From an uncultured Opitutia bacterium (GTDB taxonomy: Bacteria; Verrucomicrobiota; Verrucomicrobiia; Opitutales; Opitutaceae): 45,017 nt of DNA. Made by a program: the position numbers and the translations under genes. The stretch covers positions 1 to 45,017 of the forward strand of contig CAIKTR010000047.1 of assembly GCA_903830425.1 (NCBI GenBank), given 5' to 3'. Positions 7,180-18,188 of the stretch are shown piece after piece (position 1 is the stretch's first letter; each line of letters begins with the position of its first letter). The notes under the pieces were generated by a model. That model saw nothing but the letters and a program-made list of their open reading frames with translations. It was not told the DNA's origin and ran no database searches.

Positions 7180-9039
7180 ATGCCCGTCATCAAGCCCACC
7201 TGTGTCCGCGACCTCAAGTTGCGCGTGAATCTGGCCGACGTGGTGTCGCGGGTGGTCACCCTGAAGAAGGCCGGCGCCGGACGGCTCAAGGGCCTGTGCC
7301 CGTTTCACAACGAAAAGACGCCGTCCTTCAACGTCGACGCCGACAAGGGGTTCTACAAGTGCTTCGGCTGCGGCAAGGCGGGCGACCTGATCTCGTTCGT
7401 GCGCGAGACCGAGCAGCTCGGCTTCACCGAGGCCGTCGAGGCGCTCGGGCAGCGCTTCAACGTCGTGATCGAATACGAGGCGGGCTCCGGCGGGCCCAGC
7501 CGCGAGGAGCGCTCGCTCCGGCAGGAGATCTTCGACCTCCACGAGCTCGCGGCCGAGCACTACCACCAGGCCTTCAAGGCGGCCACCCCCACCGGCGAGT
7601 TCATGCGCAGCTACTGGGTGGAACAGCGCCGCTTTGACCCCGCCCTGGCCGACGAATTCAAGATCGGCGCCGCGGCCGCGGTCGACGAGGGGCTCGGCGC
7701 CCTGCTGCTCCGGCGGAAGTTCTCCGAGGAGGCGATCCGCCAGTGCGGCCTGTTCTTCGTCCGCGACGGCGCCCTGCTCACGCTCGGCTCCCTCAAGCCG
7801 CGCTTCCGCGGCCGCCTGATGATCCCCATCCGCGACCACCAGGGGCGCGTCGTGGCGTTCACCGCGCGCCAGACCGGCCTCACCCCCGCCGACGACCCGG
7901 CCCGCGAGGCCAAGTACGTCAACTCGCCCGAAACCCCGGTGTTCACCAAGGGCCACCTGCTCTTCAACCTGGACCGCGCCCGCACCGCCGTCGGCGAGGG
8001 CCGCCCCTTCCTCCTGGTCGAGGGCCAGCTCGACGCCCTCCGCTGCTGGAGCGTCGGGCTCAAGGCCGCCCTCGCTCCGCAGGGCACCTCCATCACCGAG
8101 CCGCAGCTCGTGCTGCTGCGCCGCTACCACACCCAGGTCGAGTGCCTGCTCGACGGCGACAGCGCCGGCCAGAAGGCCGCGCTGCGCTTCCTCCCCATGG
8201 CCCTGAAGGCCGGGCTCGAGGTCCGGTTCCTCCTGCTCGCGCCCGGGGACGACCCCGACTCGCTCTTCCGCGAGCGCGGCCTGGCCGCCTACGAAGAGCT
8301 GCGGCGCGGCGCCCTCTCCGCCATGGCGTTCGCCTGCCGCGCCGCCCTGCCCGATCCCGGCGCCGCCTCGGCCGAGCTCAAGACGCGCGCCGCCCAGACC
8401 CTGCTGGAGCTCGTCGCCGCCGCCGAGGGCGAGGTGGCGCGGTCGGAGTTTCTCGCCGAGGCCGCCGCGCATCTCCGGCTGGCTCCCGCCGCCCTGCAGC
8501 GGGATTTCCAGTCCCTGCTCGCCCGCCAGAGCCGGCAGGCGGCCGGCCGGCCGGCCGCCGCCCACCCGGCCCCCGCCCCGGCCGCGGCCAACACCGGCCA
8601 GAGCCCGGAACACCACCTCCTCATCCTCTGCCTCCACTTCGAGGCCCTCGGCAAAGCCCTGGCCGCCGCGCTGCCCCACGAGTGGATCGACCCCTCCCAC
8701 CCCGCCGGCGTCCTCCTCAGCCGGTTCCTCGGCGAGTTCGAGCACGACACCTGGCCCGGCCGCGACCATCTCGACCCCCTGCTGGAAACCGCGGACGAAA
8801 AGACCCTGGCCGCCTCCCTGCTGTTTGACCGGCCGGCGATCGACGACCCGGTCAAGGTGGCCACCGAGGGGCTGCGCCAGCTGCGCACCCGCGCCCTCGA
8901 ACCCCGCCTCCGGCAAATAGAACTTGCTTTAGCCAACCACGGTGCGGACAGTAAATCTGACCCAATTTCACTCTTAAAAGAACGTTCTGATCTTCAACGC
9001 CAGCTCCGCCAGCCGCTGCTCCTGCCGTCGGCGGTTTAG
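7180..9039 (+). CDS. dnaG: DNA primase
   Basis: A 619-residue primase that lays down RNA primers at the replication fork. The N-terminal CHC2 zinc-binding domain has Cys40, His43, Cys61 and Cys64 ([11 protein letters not shown], then [10 protein letters not shown]). The catalytic core follows, with [20 protein letters not shown] (211-230). The TOPRIM domain carries Glu281 (VEGQLDAL) and Asp325-Gly-Asp327 ([12 protein letters not shown]). The region from about 430 on is the helicase-interacting part, interrupted by an Ala/Pro-rich linker at 530-555. rpoD follows after 26 bases, the dnaG-rpoD part of the macromolecular synthesis operon; rpsU is not present here. The ATG has a C-rich leader and no Shine-Dalgarno sequence. 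Confidence 0.97.
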   Translation: MPVIKPTCVRDLKLRVNLADVVSRVVTLKKAGAGRLKGLCPFHNEKTPSFNVDADKGFYKCFGCGKAGDLISFVRETEQLGFTEAVEALGQRFNVVIEYEAGSGGPSREERSLRQEIFDLHELAAEHYHQAFKAATPTGEFMRSYWVEQRRFDPALADEFKIGAAAAVDEGLGALLLRRKFSEEAIRQCGLFFVRDGALLTLGSLKPRFRGRLMIPIRDHQGRVVAFTARQTGLTPADDPAREAKYVNSPETPVFTKGHLLFNLDRARTAVGEGRPFLLVEGQLDALRCWSVGLKAALAPQGTSITEPQLVLLRRYHTQVECLLDGDSAGQKAALRFLPMALKAGLEVRFLLLAPGDDPDSLFRERGLAAYEELRRGALSAMAFACRAALPDPGAASAELKTRAAQTLLELVAAAEGEVARSEFLAEAAAHLRLAPAALQRDFQSLLARQSRQAAGRPAAAHPAPAPAAANTGQSPEHHLLILCLHFEALGKALAAALPHEWIDPSHPAGVLLSRFLGEFEHDTWPGRDHLDPLLETADEKTLAASLLFDRPAIDDPVKVATEGLRQLRTRALEPRLRQIELALANHGADSKSDPISLLKERSDLQRQLRQPLLLPSAV

Positions 9040-9065
9040 CCCTTTCTGTCGAGCCCACTCCTTCT

Positions 9066-10913
<1,848 letters not shown>

Positions 10914-10972
10914 GCCCCCGCCGCCGCGCTTTCCCGCTTTACAGGCGGGGCGGCCGGCATAGGGTCCGGCCT

Positions 10973-11206
10973 ATGGCTACTTTCCCCGCTTTCTACGCCG
11001 CGTTTGGCATCGGTGGCACGGAGCTGCTGGTCATCCTCGCGCTCGCCCTGCTGCTCTTCGGCGGCACCAAGCTGCCCTCGCTCGCCCGCGGCCTCGGCCA
11101 GTCGATCAAGGAATTCAAGAAGGCCAGCAAGGAAGACCCGGAGGAGGACAAGGCCGCCGAGGCCAAGAAGATCCCCGACACCTCCAAGACGCACGGCTCG
11201 AACTGA
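10973..11206 (+). CDS. tatA: Twin-arginine translocase subunit TatA
   Basis: A 77-residue protein of the TatA/TatE family, the pore-forming part of the Tat system that exports folded proteins. It has a single N-terminal transmembrane helix (about 15-30), the hinge motif [14 protein letters not shown], an amphipathic helix (IKEFKKA) and a short acidic/basic tail. The size is typical. No tatB or tatC is adjacent. It follows rpoD closely and ends at a strong terminator, so it probably belongs to the dnaG-rpoD transcript. Overlapping inverted repeats reach the start codon: 10952-10957 pairs with 10966-10971, or alternatively 10958-10963 pairs with 10970-10975. They could affect translation. Confidence 0.92.
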   Translation: MATFPAFYAAFGIGGTELLVILALALLLFGGTKLPSLARGLGQSIKEFKKASKEDPEEDKAAEAKKIPDTSKTHGSN

Positions 11207-11229
11207 GCCGCCGTTGGGAGGATCCCGCC

Positions 11230-11257
11230 GCGCGCCCGACCGGGCGCGCTTTTTTTT
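11230..11257 (+). terminator. Intrinsic terminator after tatA
   Basis: A perfect 8-bp stem GCGCGCCC/GGGCGCGC (11230-11237 with 11242-11249), a GACC loop and an eight-T tract (11250-11257). This is the strongest terminator in the window. It closes the dnaG-rpoD-tatA unit and separates it from the convergent antiporter gene. Confidence 0.95.
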
Positions 11258-11267
11258 GGGCGCGCGG

Positions 11268-13586
11268 CTAGCCCGCCCCGTCCGCCACGGCTTCCCCCGG
11301 GGTCGCCCGCAGCCACTCCTGGAACGCGTGGATCTGGGTCGGTGCCCCCAGAATCAGCACCTCGTCGCCGGCCTGCAGCCGCTCCTCCGCGGAGGGGTTC
11401 AGGCTGCGGCAGCCGCGGCGGTTGATCCCCGCGATCTGCACGCCGTGCGCCCGGGCCGGGGCCAGGTCGGCCAGCGTGCGCCCCGCCGCGCGACTGCCCG
11501 CCGGCAGCAGCAGCGTCTCCATCCGGACCTCCTCGGGCAGGGCATCCGCCACGCCTGAGACGCCGCCAAGGCAGGTCTTGCCCGCCCGCACCTGCTCCAC
11601 CGTGCCCATCAGCAGCACGCGGTCGCGGGGGTAAAGCACGGCGTCCGGCGGCGGCAGCGGGATCATGAAGCCCTGCCGCTCAATGCCGACCACCGAGCAG
11701 CCGAAGCGGGCGCGCAGATCCAGCTCCGCGATCTTCCGGCCCTGCGCATCGGCCAGGTCCGGCAGCACGCAGTCGACCAGGTGCAGGTGCCAGTCCCCGT
11801 GCGGCTGCAGCCAGGGAGCCGAAGTCGCGCTCATCTGGCCCTCGGCCGAGGTCATCACCTCCTGCAACTCCACCTCCAGCTGGCTGTGCCAGAAGACCAG
11901 CTTCCGCCAGAGCACCGTCAGCGCGACCAGCGCCACCAGCACGCTCGCCAGCAGCAGCCAGCGGGCGTTGTCGCCGCTCGGCAGCAGCACAAACAGCCAG
12001 ACAAAGATCGCCGTGCCCGCCAGGGACTTGAGCACGGTCTCGACCATGGGCGCGAGCCGGGCGGCGCGCGGGTGGCCCGCCGTCGACACCTGCGCATAGA
12101 GCAGCGCCAGGGCGGAGCCGTTGCGCCAGATCGCCACCAGCGGGGCCAGCAGCCCGAGGCAGAGGGTGATCCAGAAGACCACCTGGAGCCCGTGGGGAAA
12201 CAGCCAGTCCCGCCCCAGCCACCTCTCCGCGGCCGCCCGCAGCTGGCCGGAAAACACCAGCAGACCGCTGACCAGCAGCACCTCCACCCCGATCTGCACC
12301 AGCCGCTTCCGGCTCAGCTGCCAGAGCCGGTTGCGCTGCGCCTGGGCCTGCCATTGGTCGAGCCACTCGCGGTAATAGCGGAGCGCATCCGCCAGCCACC
12401 GCGGCTGCCGCGCCAGCAGCGCGTCCGCGATCGGCGCGGACCGCCGCACCAGCACCGGCGCCACCAGCGTGGTCAGCAGCGACGCGCCGACCGCCAGCGG
12501 GTAGAAGTTCGCCGGGACGACCGCCGCCGTCACCCCGAGTTGCGCGATGATGAAGGAGAACTCGCCGATCGGCGTGAGCGCCAGGCCGGCGCGCAGCGCC
12601 TCCCGCGGCGCGGTGCCGACGAGGGTCAGCGCCGTGGTGCACGCCAGGCAGCGCGCGACCAGCGTGAAGACCGCCACCCCCGCAATCAGGCCGGCGGACG
12701 CCACCAGCTCGTGGAGGTTGATCTGCAGCCCGATCGCGACGAAAAACACCGCGCTGAACACGTCGCGCATCCCCTCGAAGGTGCGCTCCACCTGGTGCCG
12801 GTGCGGCGTCTCGGCCACGATCGTGCCGAGCAGGAACGCGCCGAGCGCGAGCGAGTAGCCCGCCTGCTGCGCCACCACCGCCAGGCCGAAGAGCAGGCCC
12901 GCGATCCCCAGCGTCTGCAGCTCCTCGTCCGCCGAGCGGCTCATCCGCCGCAGCAGCCAGGGGACCAGCAGCAGGCCGCCCACGCCGGCCAGCGCGACAA
13001 ACGCCCCGAGCCGGCCCAGCGTCTCGCCCAGCGGGGCCGCCGCCCCGTGGCCGGCGCCGCCCAGCTGCACCAGCGAGTTGAGGAGCGTCAGCATCACGAC
13101 CGCCACCACGTCCTCGAGCACCGCCACCCCCATCGCGAGCTGGCCCGCCCGCTCGTGGTTCTCCCCGGTTTCCTGCAGGATCTTGCTGACGATGGCCGAG
13201 GACGAGACCATCAGCATGCCGGCGAGGAAGAGGGTCTCCGTGCCGCCCCAGCCGAGGGCCGCGCCGAGCAGCCGGGTGAGGTAAAACACCACCAGCGCCC
13301 CGCCGACGGTCGCGAGCAGCAGCGAGAGCCCGAGCCGGCGCAGCTTCCGCACGCTCAGCCGCAGCCCGATGGAGAACATCAGGAAGACCAGGCCGACCTG
13401 CGCCAGCGTCTCGATCCGGCCCGGGTCCGACACGAGCGAAAAGGGCGGCGTGTAGGGCCCGACCACCATGCCCGCGGCCAGGAACCCCACCACCACCGAC
13501 AGGCCGAGGCGCTGGCAGACCCAGCCCACCGCCCCCGCCACCACCAGAATCACCGCGAGATCTTGGATGAAATCGATGCCGTGCAT
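11268..13586 (-). CDS. CPA2-family cation/proton antiporter with TrkA-C-like domains
   Basis: A 772-residue inner-membrane protein. Residues 1-385 form a KefB/NhaS3-like Na+/H+ exchanger domain with about 12 membrane helices. Typical segments are GFLAAGMVVGPYTPP, MFSIGLRLSVRKL, SSSAIVSKIL, GVAVLEDVVAVVML (the paired acidic residues), FVAIGLQINLHEL and LTPIGEFSFIIAQLG. A helical hairpin with further membrane segments (about 440-575) links to two cytoplasmic RCK/TrkA-C-like regions, about 610-680 (LPDLADAQGRKIAELDL) and 690-765 (LPAGSRAAGRTLADL). RCK_C domains usually gate transport in response to ligands. Transported ion (K+ or Na+) cannot be told. The weak GAGGGA before the ATG is one of the few Shine-Dalgarno-like sequences here. 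Confidence 0.9.
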   Translation of the reverse strand: MHGIDFIQDLAVILVVAGAVGWVCQRLGLSVVVGFLAAGMVVGPYTPPFSLVSDPGRIETLAQVGLVFLMFSIGLRLSVRKLRRLGLSLLLATVGGALVVFYLTRLLGAALGWGGTETLFLAGMLMVSSSAIVSKILQETGENHERAGQLAMGVAVLEDVVAVVMLTLLNSLVQLGGAGHGAAAPLGETLGRLGAFVALAGVGGLLLVPWLLRRMSRSADEELQTLGIAGLLFGLAVVAQQAGYSLALGAFLLGTIVAETPHRHQVERTFEGMRDVFSAVFFVAIGLQINLHELVASAGLIAGVAVFTLVARCLACTTALTLVGTAPREALRAGLALTPIGEFSFIIAQLGVTAAVVPANFYPLAVGASLLTTLVAPVLVRRSAPIADALLARQPRWLADALRYYREWLDQWQAQAQRNRLWQLSRKRLVQIGVEVLLVSGLLVFSGQLRAAAERWLGRDWLFPHGLQVVFWITLCLGLLAPLVAIWRNGSALALLYAQVSTAGHPRAARLAPMVETVLKSLAGTAIFVWLFVLLPSGDNARWLLLASVLVALVALTVLWRKLVFWHSQLEVELQEVMTSAEGQMSATSAPWLQPHGDWHLHLVDCVLPDLADAQGRKIAELDLRARFGCSVVGIERQGFMIPLPPPDAVLYPRDRVLLMGTVEQVRAGKTCLGGVSGVADALPEEVRMETLLLPAGSRAAGRTLADLAPARAHGVQIAGINRRGCRSLNPSAEERLQAGDEVLILGAPTQIHAFQEWLRATPGEAVADGAG

Positions 13587-13665
13587 GGGGGTCCCTCAGG
13601 ACGCGACGAACCCCCCGGGGCGTCAAGCCCCGCCGCCGCCGGCCCCCCCGCGCCGCTTTACCGCG

Positions 13666-13709
13666 TTGACACCCCGCGCGCCCGCCGATTCGTTTCCGTC
13701 GGCGGAAAC
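13666..13709 (+). promoter_or_regulatory. mreB leader: -35-like TTGACA and a 7-bp hairpin
   Basis: A perfect TTGACA lies at 13666-13671, without a good -10. It is followed by an inverted repeat GTTTCCG/CGGAAAC (13692-13698 with 13703-13709, loop TCGG) that ends 17 bases before the mreB start codon. The hairpin would fall in the leader of the mre transcript and is a candidate control element. Confidence 0.45.
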
Positions 13710-13726
13710 AGACCCCACACGCAATC

Positions 13727-14740
13727 ATGGCCAACTTCCTCGGTTACTTCTCCAACGACATCGGCATCGACTTGGGCACCGCCAACACGCTGGTTTACGT
13801 GAAGGACAAGGGCATCGTGCTGCGGGAGCCCTCCGTGGTCGCGCTCGACACCGTCAGCCGCAAGGTCCGCGCCGTCGGCGACGAGGCCAAGCGCATGCTC
13901 GGCCGCACCCCCGGCAACATCACCGCCATCCGCCCGATGAAGGACGGCGTCATCGCCGACTTCGACGTCACCGAGGCGATGCTCCGCTACTTCATCCGCA
14001 AGGTCAGCAGCGGCTCCTTCCGCGCCCCGCCCCGCGTCGTCATCGCCATCCCCTCCGGCATCACCGAGGTGGAGAAACGCGCGGTCAAGGACTCCGCCCT
14101 CCACGCCGGCGCCCGCGACGTCATCACCATTCCCGAGCCGATGGCCGCGGCCATCGGGGTCGGCCTGCCGATCGACGAGCCCGCCGCCAACATGATCGTC
14201 GACATCGGCGGCGGCACCACCGAGATCGCGATCATCTCCCTCAACGGCATCGTCTTCTCCAAGTCGATCCGCGTGGCCGGCGACGAGCTCGACGCCGCCA
14301 TCATCAATTACATGAAGCGCGCCTACAACCTGCTCATCGGTGAACGCACCGCGGAGGAGATCAAGATGCGCGTCGGTTCCGCCTATCCGCTCGACGAGGA
14401 GCTCACCATGGAGGTCAAGGGCCGCGATTCCGTGGCGGGCCTCCCGAAGACCATCCATGTGACCTCGCAGGAGATCCGCGAGGCCCTCAGCGACACCATT
14501 GCCTCGATCGTCGACGCCGTGCGCGTGACGCTCGAGCGCTGCCCGCCCGAACTGTCCGCCGACCTCGTGGACCGCGGCTTCGTGATGGCCGGCGGCGGGG
14601 CCCTGATCCGCGGCATCGACCGCCTGCTCAGCGAGAAAACCGGCCTGCCGGTCACCGTCGCCGAGGACCCCCTCTCCGCCGTCGCCAACGGCACCGGCGC
14701 CGTCCTCAACGACCTCGCCTGGCTGATGCAGCACGTGTAA
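13727..14740 (+). CDS. mreB: Rod shape-determining protein MreB
   Basis: A 337-residue bacterial actin that forms membrane-associated filaments guiding lateral cell-wall synthesis. Motifs: the phosphate-1 loop [19 protein letters not shown] (about 11-29), the REPSVVALD strand, [13 protein letters not shown], the phosphate-2 loop [14 protein letters not shown] (about 159-172) and [14 protein letters not shown]. The length is typical, and the N-terminal [13 protein letters not shown] is a normal MreB start with a short amphipathic stretch. It is the first gene of mreB-mreC-mreD-mrdA (gap to mreC 70 bases). Its leader holds a hairpin. Confidence 0.98.
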   Translation: MANFLGYFSNDIGIDLGTANTLVYVKDKGIVLREPSVVALDTVSRKVRAVGDEAKRMLGRTPGNITAIRPMKDGVIADFDVTEAMLRYFIRKVSSGSFRAPPRVVIAIPSGITEVEKRAVKDSALHAGARDVITIPEPMAAAIGVGLPIDEPAANMIVDIGGGTTEIAIISLNGIVFSKSIRVAGDELDAAIINYMKRAYNLLIGERTAEEIKMRVGSAYPLDEELTMEVKGRDSVAGLPKTIHVTSQEIREALSDTIASIVDAVRVTLERCPPELSADLVDRGFVMAGGGALIRGIDRLLSEKTGLPVTVAEDPLSAVANGTGAVLNDLAWLMQHV

Positions 14741-14810
14741 GCGGACCCCGCCGGGGCCGGGCGCGTTGGCTTGTCATGTCCCGCCCCACCCGTCACACGT
14801 CAGGTCATCC

Positions 14811-15641
14811 GTGCCGCCCCAACGCCTCGATCAAGCCCGACCCTTCCTGACGCTCGCCGTCGTCGTCCTCGCGTGGCTGCTGGTGCCGGTCGTCGTGCAG
14901 ACGTTCACCCGGGCGAGCTTCTTTGAGCTGCAGGCCCCCCTCGCCGTCGCCGCCTCCTACGCCCGCGACCTCAAGGACTACTGGTCGCTCCGGCTCCACA
15001 CCAACAGCGAGTTGATCGAGGCCGGCCGCGACCTCGCGCGCCTCAACGCCTCCTATGAGGACTCGGTCGCGCAAAACCTGAGCCTGCAGGCCGAGATCGG
15101 CCGGCTCGAGGAGTTGCTCCGGCTCCCCACCTACGCCGACTACCGCGCGGAGCACGCCCGCGTCGTCCGCCGGGACTTCTCCGGCTGGTGGCAGCGGCTC
15201 GTCATCCGCAAGGGCGCCAACTACGGCCTCCCCCTCGGCGCCCCGGTCATCTTCAGCGGCGGGGTGGTCGGCCGCGTGACCGAGGTCCACGCCTACACCG
15301 CCGTGGTCGAGCTCATCAGCAACCCCGGCGTCCGGCTCGCCGCCGTCATCGAGGGCGAGACCCAGCCGATCAGCTTTCAGGGCGGCATCAACGCCACCTT
15401 CGACCCTCCGAAGGGGGTGCTCGAGTTCGTGCCGCTCAACGTCTTCGCCAGCGCCGCGCAGCCCCGGCGGCTCGTCACCTCCGGCCTCGGCGGCATCTTC
15501 CCCCCGGGCCTCAACCTCGGCACCGTCACCCGGGTCGAGCCCAGCCTCGACGGCCTCTACAAGAACGGCGAGGTCCTGCTCGACCCGCGCCTCAGCTCGC
15601 TCACCGAGGTCACCGTCCTCGTGCCGCTGCACCCGGAGTAG
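14811..15641 (+). CDS. mreC: Rod shape-determining protein MreC
   Basis: A 276-residue inner-membrane protein with one N-terminal transmembrane helix (about 13-33), a coiled coil (about 65-105: ELIEAGRDLARLNASY, then LQAEIGRLEELLRLP) and a periplasmic beta-rich MreC domain. The domain carries the usual VIRKGANYGL, GVVGRVTEV, SNPGVRLAAVI and TSGLGGIFPPGLNLGTV signatures. MreC links MreB to MreD and PBP2. The GTG at 14811 was selected because the upstream frame (a TTG at 14766) adds a short basic stretch with no coding signal; the nearby ATG at 14776 is in another frame. Order and spacing fit the mre operon. Confidence 0.93.
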   Translation: MPPQRLDQARPFLTLAVVVLAWLLVPVVVQTFTRASFFELQAPLAVAASYARDLKDYWSLRLHTNSELIEAGRDLARLNASYEDSVAQNLSLQAEIGRLEELLRLPTYADYRAEHARVVRRDFSGWWQRLVIRKGANYGLPLGAPVIFSGGVVGRVTEVHAYTAVVELISNPGVRLAAVIEGETQPISFQGGINATFDPPKGVLEFVPLNVFASAAQPRRLVTSGLGGIFPPGLNLGTVTRVEPSLDGLYKNGEVLLDPRLSSLTEVTVLVPLHPE

Positions 15642-15692
15642 GCGCCGGGCCGCTGGTCCCCGCCCTCCGCCCCCACCCCGCCCCCGCGCCCC

Positions 15693-16202
15693 ATGCGCCG
15701 CACGCTCGCCACCTTCCTCCCCCTGCTGCTCCTCTGGGCCCTGCTCGCGCAGGTGAACCACCTGCTCGCGCCGCTCCACCTCTACCTGTTCGCCGGCGGC
15801 CTCTTCGTCGCCTACGCCGCGCTGGTGCTGCCGTGGCGCGACGGCCTCGCCGCCGTGCTGCTCGCCGGGCTGCTCTGCGACGCCGACGCCCCCGTCCGGC
15901 TCGGCACGCACCTGCTGCTCTTCGCCGCCGCCCACGCCGTGGTCGGCAACATCCGGGACCGCGTGCCCCGGGATGAGACCGTCGCCCGCGTCATCGTCGC
16001 GCTCCTCGTCAACCTCGCCCTGTTCCTGGCGCTGTCCTTCGTCCTGATCGGCCGCGGGCCCGCCCCGGCCGCCGTCTGGCCGCGGGTGTTCCTCGATCTG
16101 GCCGCCTCGCAGGTGTTCATCGCGCTCGTCGCGCCGTGGTTTTTCGCGCTCCAGGCGCGCACCCTCGTGCTCGCCCGGGTCGAGCGCGACCGCCTCGCCT
16201 GA
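15693..16202 (+). CDS. mreD: Rod shape-determining protein MreD
   Basis: A 169-residue inner-membrane protein with about five hydrophobic helices (7-25, 28-48, 53-68, 70-84 and 103-122, plus a C-terminal one). Sequence conservation of MreD is low. The call rests on size, topology, the GLLCDADAPVRLGTHLLLF segment (the position of the conserved GLxxD motif) and placement between mreC and mrdA. MreD is part of the elongasome and is needed for MreC/PBP2 activity. The stop is 9 bases before mrdA, indicating cotranscription. The leader is C-rich, without a Shine-Dalgarno sequence. Confidence 0.85.
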   Translation: MRRTLATFLPLLLLWALLAQVNHLLAPLHLYLFAGGLFVAYAALVLPWRDGLAAVLLAGLLCDADAPVRLGTHLLLFAAAHAVVGNIRDRVPRDETVARVIVALLVNLALFLALSFVLIGRGPAPAAVWPRVFLDLAASQVFIALVAPWFFALQARTLVLARVERDRLA

Positions 16203-16211
16203 GCCCCGCCC

Positions 16212-18188
16212 ATGGCCACCACGGACACCAACCTCGCCGGCCGCTCCGGCCACCTCGTCGAGTCGCACAAGAGCTACCAGCCGCGGGTCATCTTCTTTTA
16301 TTTTGTCATGCTGGTCCTGCTGCTGACCCTGGCCGGCGGGCTCGCCTACCAGCAGCTGTTCAAGACCGAGCACCACCGCGACTCCGAGCGCATGCAGAAC
16401 CAGCGGCGCATCCTGGTGCCCGGGCCGCGCGGCAACCTCTACGACCGCGACGGGCGCCTCCTCGTCGGCAACCGCCCGCGCTTCGCCGTCGTGCTCTACC
16501 TCGACGAGCTGAAGTCCGAGTTCATCAGCGAGGCGCGGATCATCCGCCGCAACTTCGCCGAGGCCGGCGACAAGGACCTGCCCACCCGCGACCAGTTCAA
16601 CCAGCTCGCGCGGGTCAGCGTCGTCCAGCGCTACCTCGACCAGGTGAACCGGATCCTCCGCCGCGACGGCACGGTGGACCGGGTGGACCTCGGCCGGCAC
16701 TTCGCCCGCGAGCTGCTCCTGCCCTACACCCTGATCGACGACCTCGAGCCCGCCGCCTACGCCCGGCTGGTCGAGCGCCTCCCGGTGCGCTCCCCCCTGC
16801 AGGTCTACGCCTCCAGCACCCGGTATTATCCGTACGGCGCGACGCTGGCCCACACCCTCGGCTACGTCGGCGTCGAGAACGACATCGGGGCCGAGGACTT
16901 TCCCGGCGAGGACCTCAAGACCTTCCGGATGAAGGGCACGGTCGGGCGCGACGGCCTCGAGAAGATCTTCGACGCGCACCTGCAGGGGGAGGCCGGCGGC
17001 TCGATTTTCCGGGTCAGCCCCGCCGGGTACAAGATCAACCCGCCGCTCGAGAAGCGCCTGCCGGTGCAGGGCAAGAACCTGGTCACCACCATCGACCTCG
17101 ACCTCCAGCGGGCCACGGAGGCGGCCATCGCCCAGATCGCCGGCGACGGCCTGGTCGGCTCCGCCGTGGCGCTGGACGTCCGGACCGGCGAGGTTCTGGT
17201 CATGGCCAGCAAGCCCGACTACGACCTGGCCCGCTTCACCCCCCGCCCCGACCACGACACGATCGCCGACATCGAGGCCCGCCAGGCCTGGGCCAACCGG
17301 GCGATCAGCAGCGCCTATCCGCCCGGCTCCACCTTCAAGATCCTCACCGCCATCGCGGCGATGCGCCACGGGGCGATCGACCCGGACGAGCCCATCGTCG
17401 ACTGCCAGGGCACCCTGCGAAAGTTCAACCGCGGCTTCGTCTGCTACAACGGCAAGGGCCACCACGGGGAGGTGCTCCTCCCCGACGCGATCGCCGACAG
17501 CTGCGACATCTATTTTTACGAGGCCGGCTGGCGCGCGACCCCCGAGGTCCTGGCGGCCGAGGCCCGGCGCTTCCACCTCGACCAGCGCACGGGCATCGAA
17601 CTGCCCAACGAGACCGGGCGCATGCTGATCCCCGACGCCGCCTACAAGGATCGGGTCCGGGGGGAGAAATGGTTCCCCGGCGACACCGCCAACATGGCCA
17701 TCGGCCAGGGCGACGTGCTCGTGACGCCGCTCGGCATGGCCTGCTTCGCCGCCTCGGTCGCCCGCGGCGAGCTCACCACCCGGCCCACCCTGGTGCACCG
17801 GCCCGGCGCCCCGCGGCAGCAGACCGAGTCCATCGGGCTCAACCCGCGGCAGCGGGCCGCCCTGCTCGCCGGGCTGGAGGGCTGCGTCACCCACGGCACC
17901 GCGGCCAAGACCCTGGCCTTGCCCGATTTTCAGGTCCCCGGCGTGCGCTTCGGCGGCAAGACCGGCACCGCCCAGGTCCCGGGCAAGAAAAACGTCGCCT
18001 GGTTCATCTGCTTCGCCCCGCTCGAGCAGCCCGAGATCGCGGTGGCGGTGGCGATCGAGGGCGACACCCCGAACGAGGAATACGGCGGCGGGCGCTACGC
18101 GGCCCCGATCGCCAGCACGATCCTCCGGCAATACTTCCACAAGCAGGCCCACCCGGCCGCCTTCGTGACGCCCATCAAGCCCGAGTAG
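16212..18188 (+). CDS. mrdA: Penicillin-binding protein 2 (peptidoglycan D,D-transpeptidase)
   Basis: A 658-residue class B PBP that cross-links lateral-wall peptidoglycan in the periplasm. It has one N-terminal membrane anchor (about 29-52), a PBP dimerisation domain (about 70-270: GPRGNLYDRDGRLLVGNRP, GYVGVENDI, GRDGLEKIFDAHLQG) and a transpeptidase domain. The active-site motifs are Ser373-T-F-Lys376 (PPGSTFK), S430-C-D432 and K583-T-G-T586 (GGKTGTAQVPG). SCD in place of SxN is usual for PBP2. It closes the mre cluster; no rodA follows. Its last 14 bases overlap the end of the convergent transglutaminase-like gene. Confidence 0.96.
   Translation: MATTDTNLAGRSGHLVESHKSYQPRVIFFYFVMLVLLLTLAGGLAYQQLFKTEHHRDSERMQNQRRILVPGPRGNLYDRDGRLLVGNRPRFAVVLYLDELKSEFISEARIIRRNFAEAGDKDLPTRDQFNQLARVSVVQRYLDQVNRILRRDGTVDRVDLGRHFARELLLPYTLIDDLEPAAYARLVERLPVRSPLQVYASSTRYYPYGATLAHTLGYVGVENDIGAEDFPGEDLKTFRMKGTVGRDGLEKIFDAHLQGEAGGSIFRVSPAGYKINPPLEKRLPVQGKNLVTTIDLDLQRATEAAIAQIAGDGLVGSAVALDVRTGEVLVMASKPDYDLARFTPRPDHDTIADIEARQAWANRAISSAYPPGSTFKILTAIAAMRHGAIDPDEPIVDCQGTLRKFNRGFVCYNGKGHHGEVLLPDAIADSCDIYFYEAGWRATPEVLAAEARRFHLDQRTGIELPNETGRMLIPDAAYKDRVRGEKWFPGDTANMAIGQGDVLVTPLGMACFAASVARGELTTRPTLVHRPGAPRQQTESIGLNPRQRAALLAGLEGCVTHGTAAKTLALPDFQVPGVRFGGKTGTAQVPGKKNVAWFICFAPLEQPEIAVAVAIEGDTPNEEYGGGRYAAPIASTILRQYFHKQAHPAAFVTPIKPE

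Noticed and set aside
7068-7289. Longer form of the DUF362-like protein
   Set aside because: The extension would put 74 basic residues before a clear signal peptide and would overlap dnaG.
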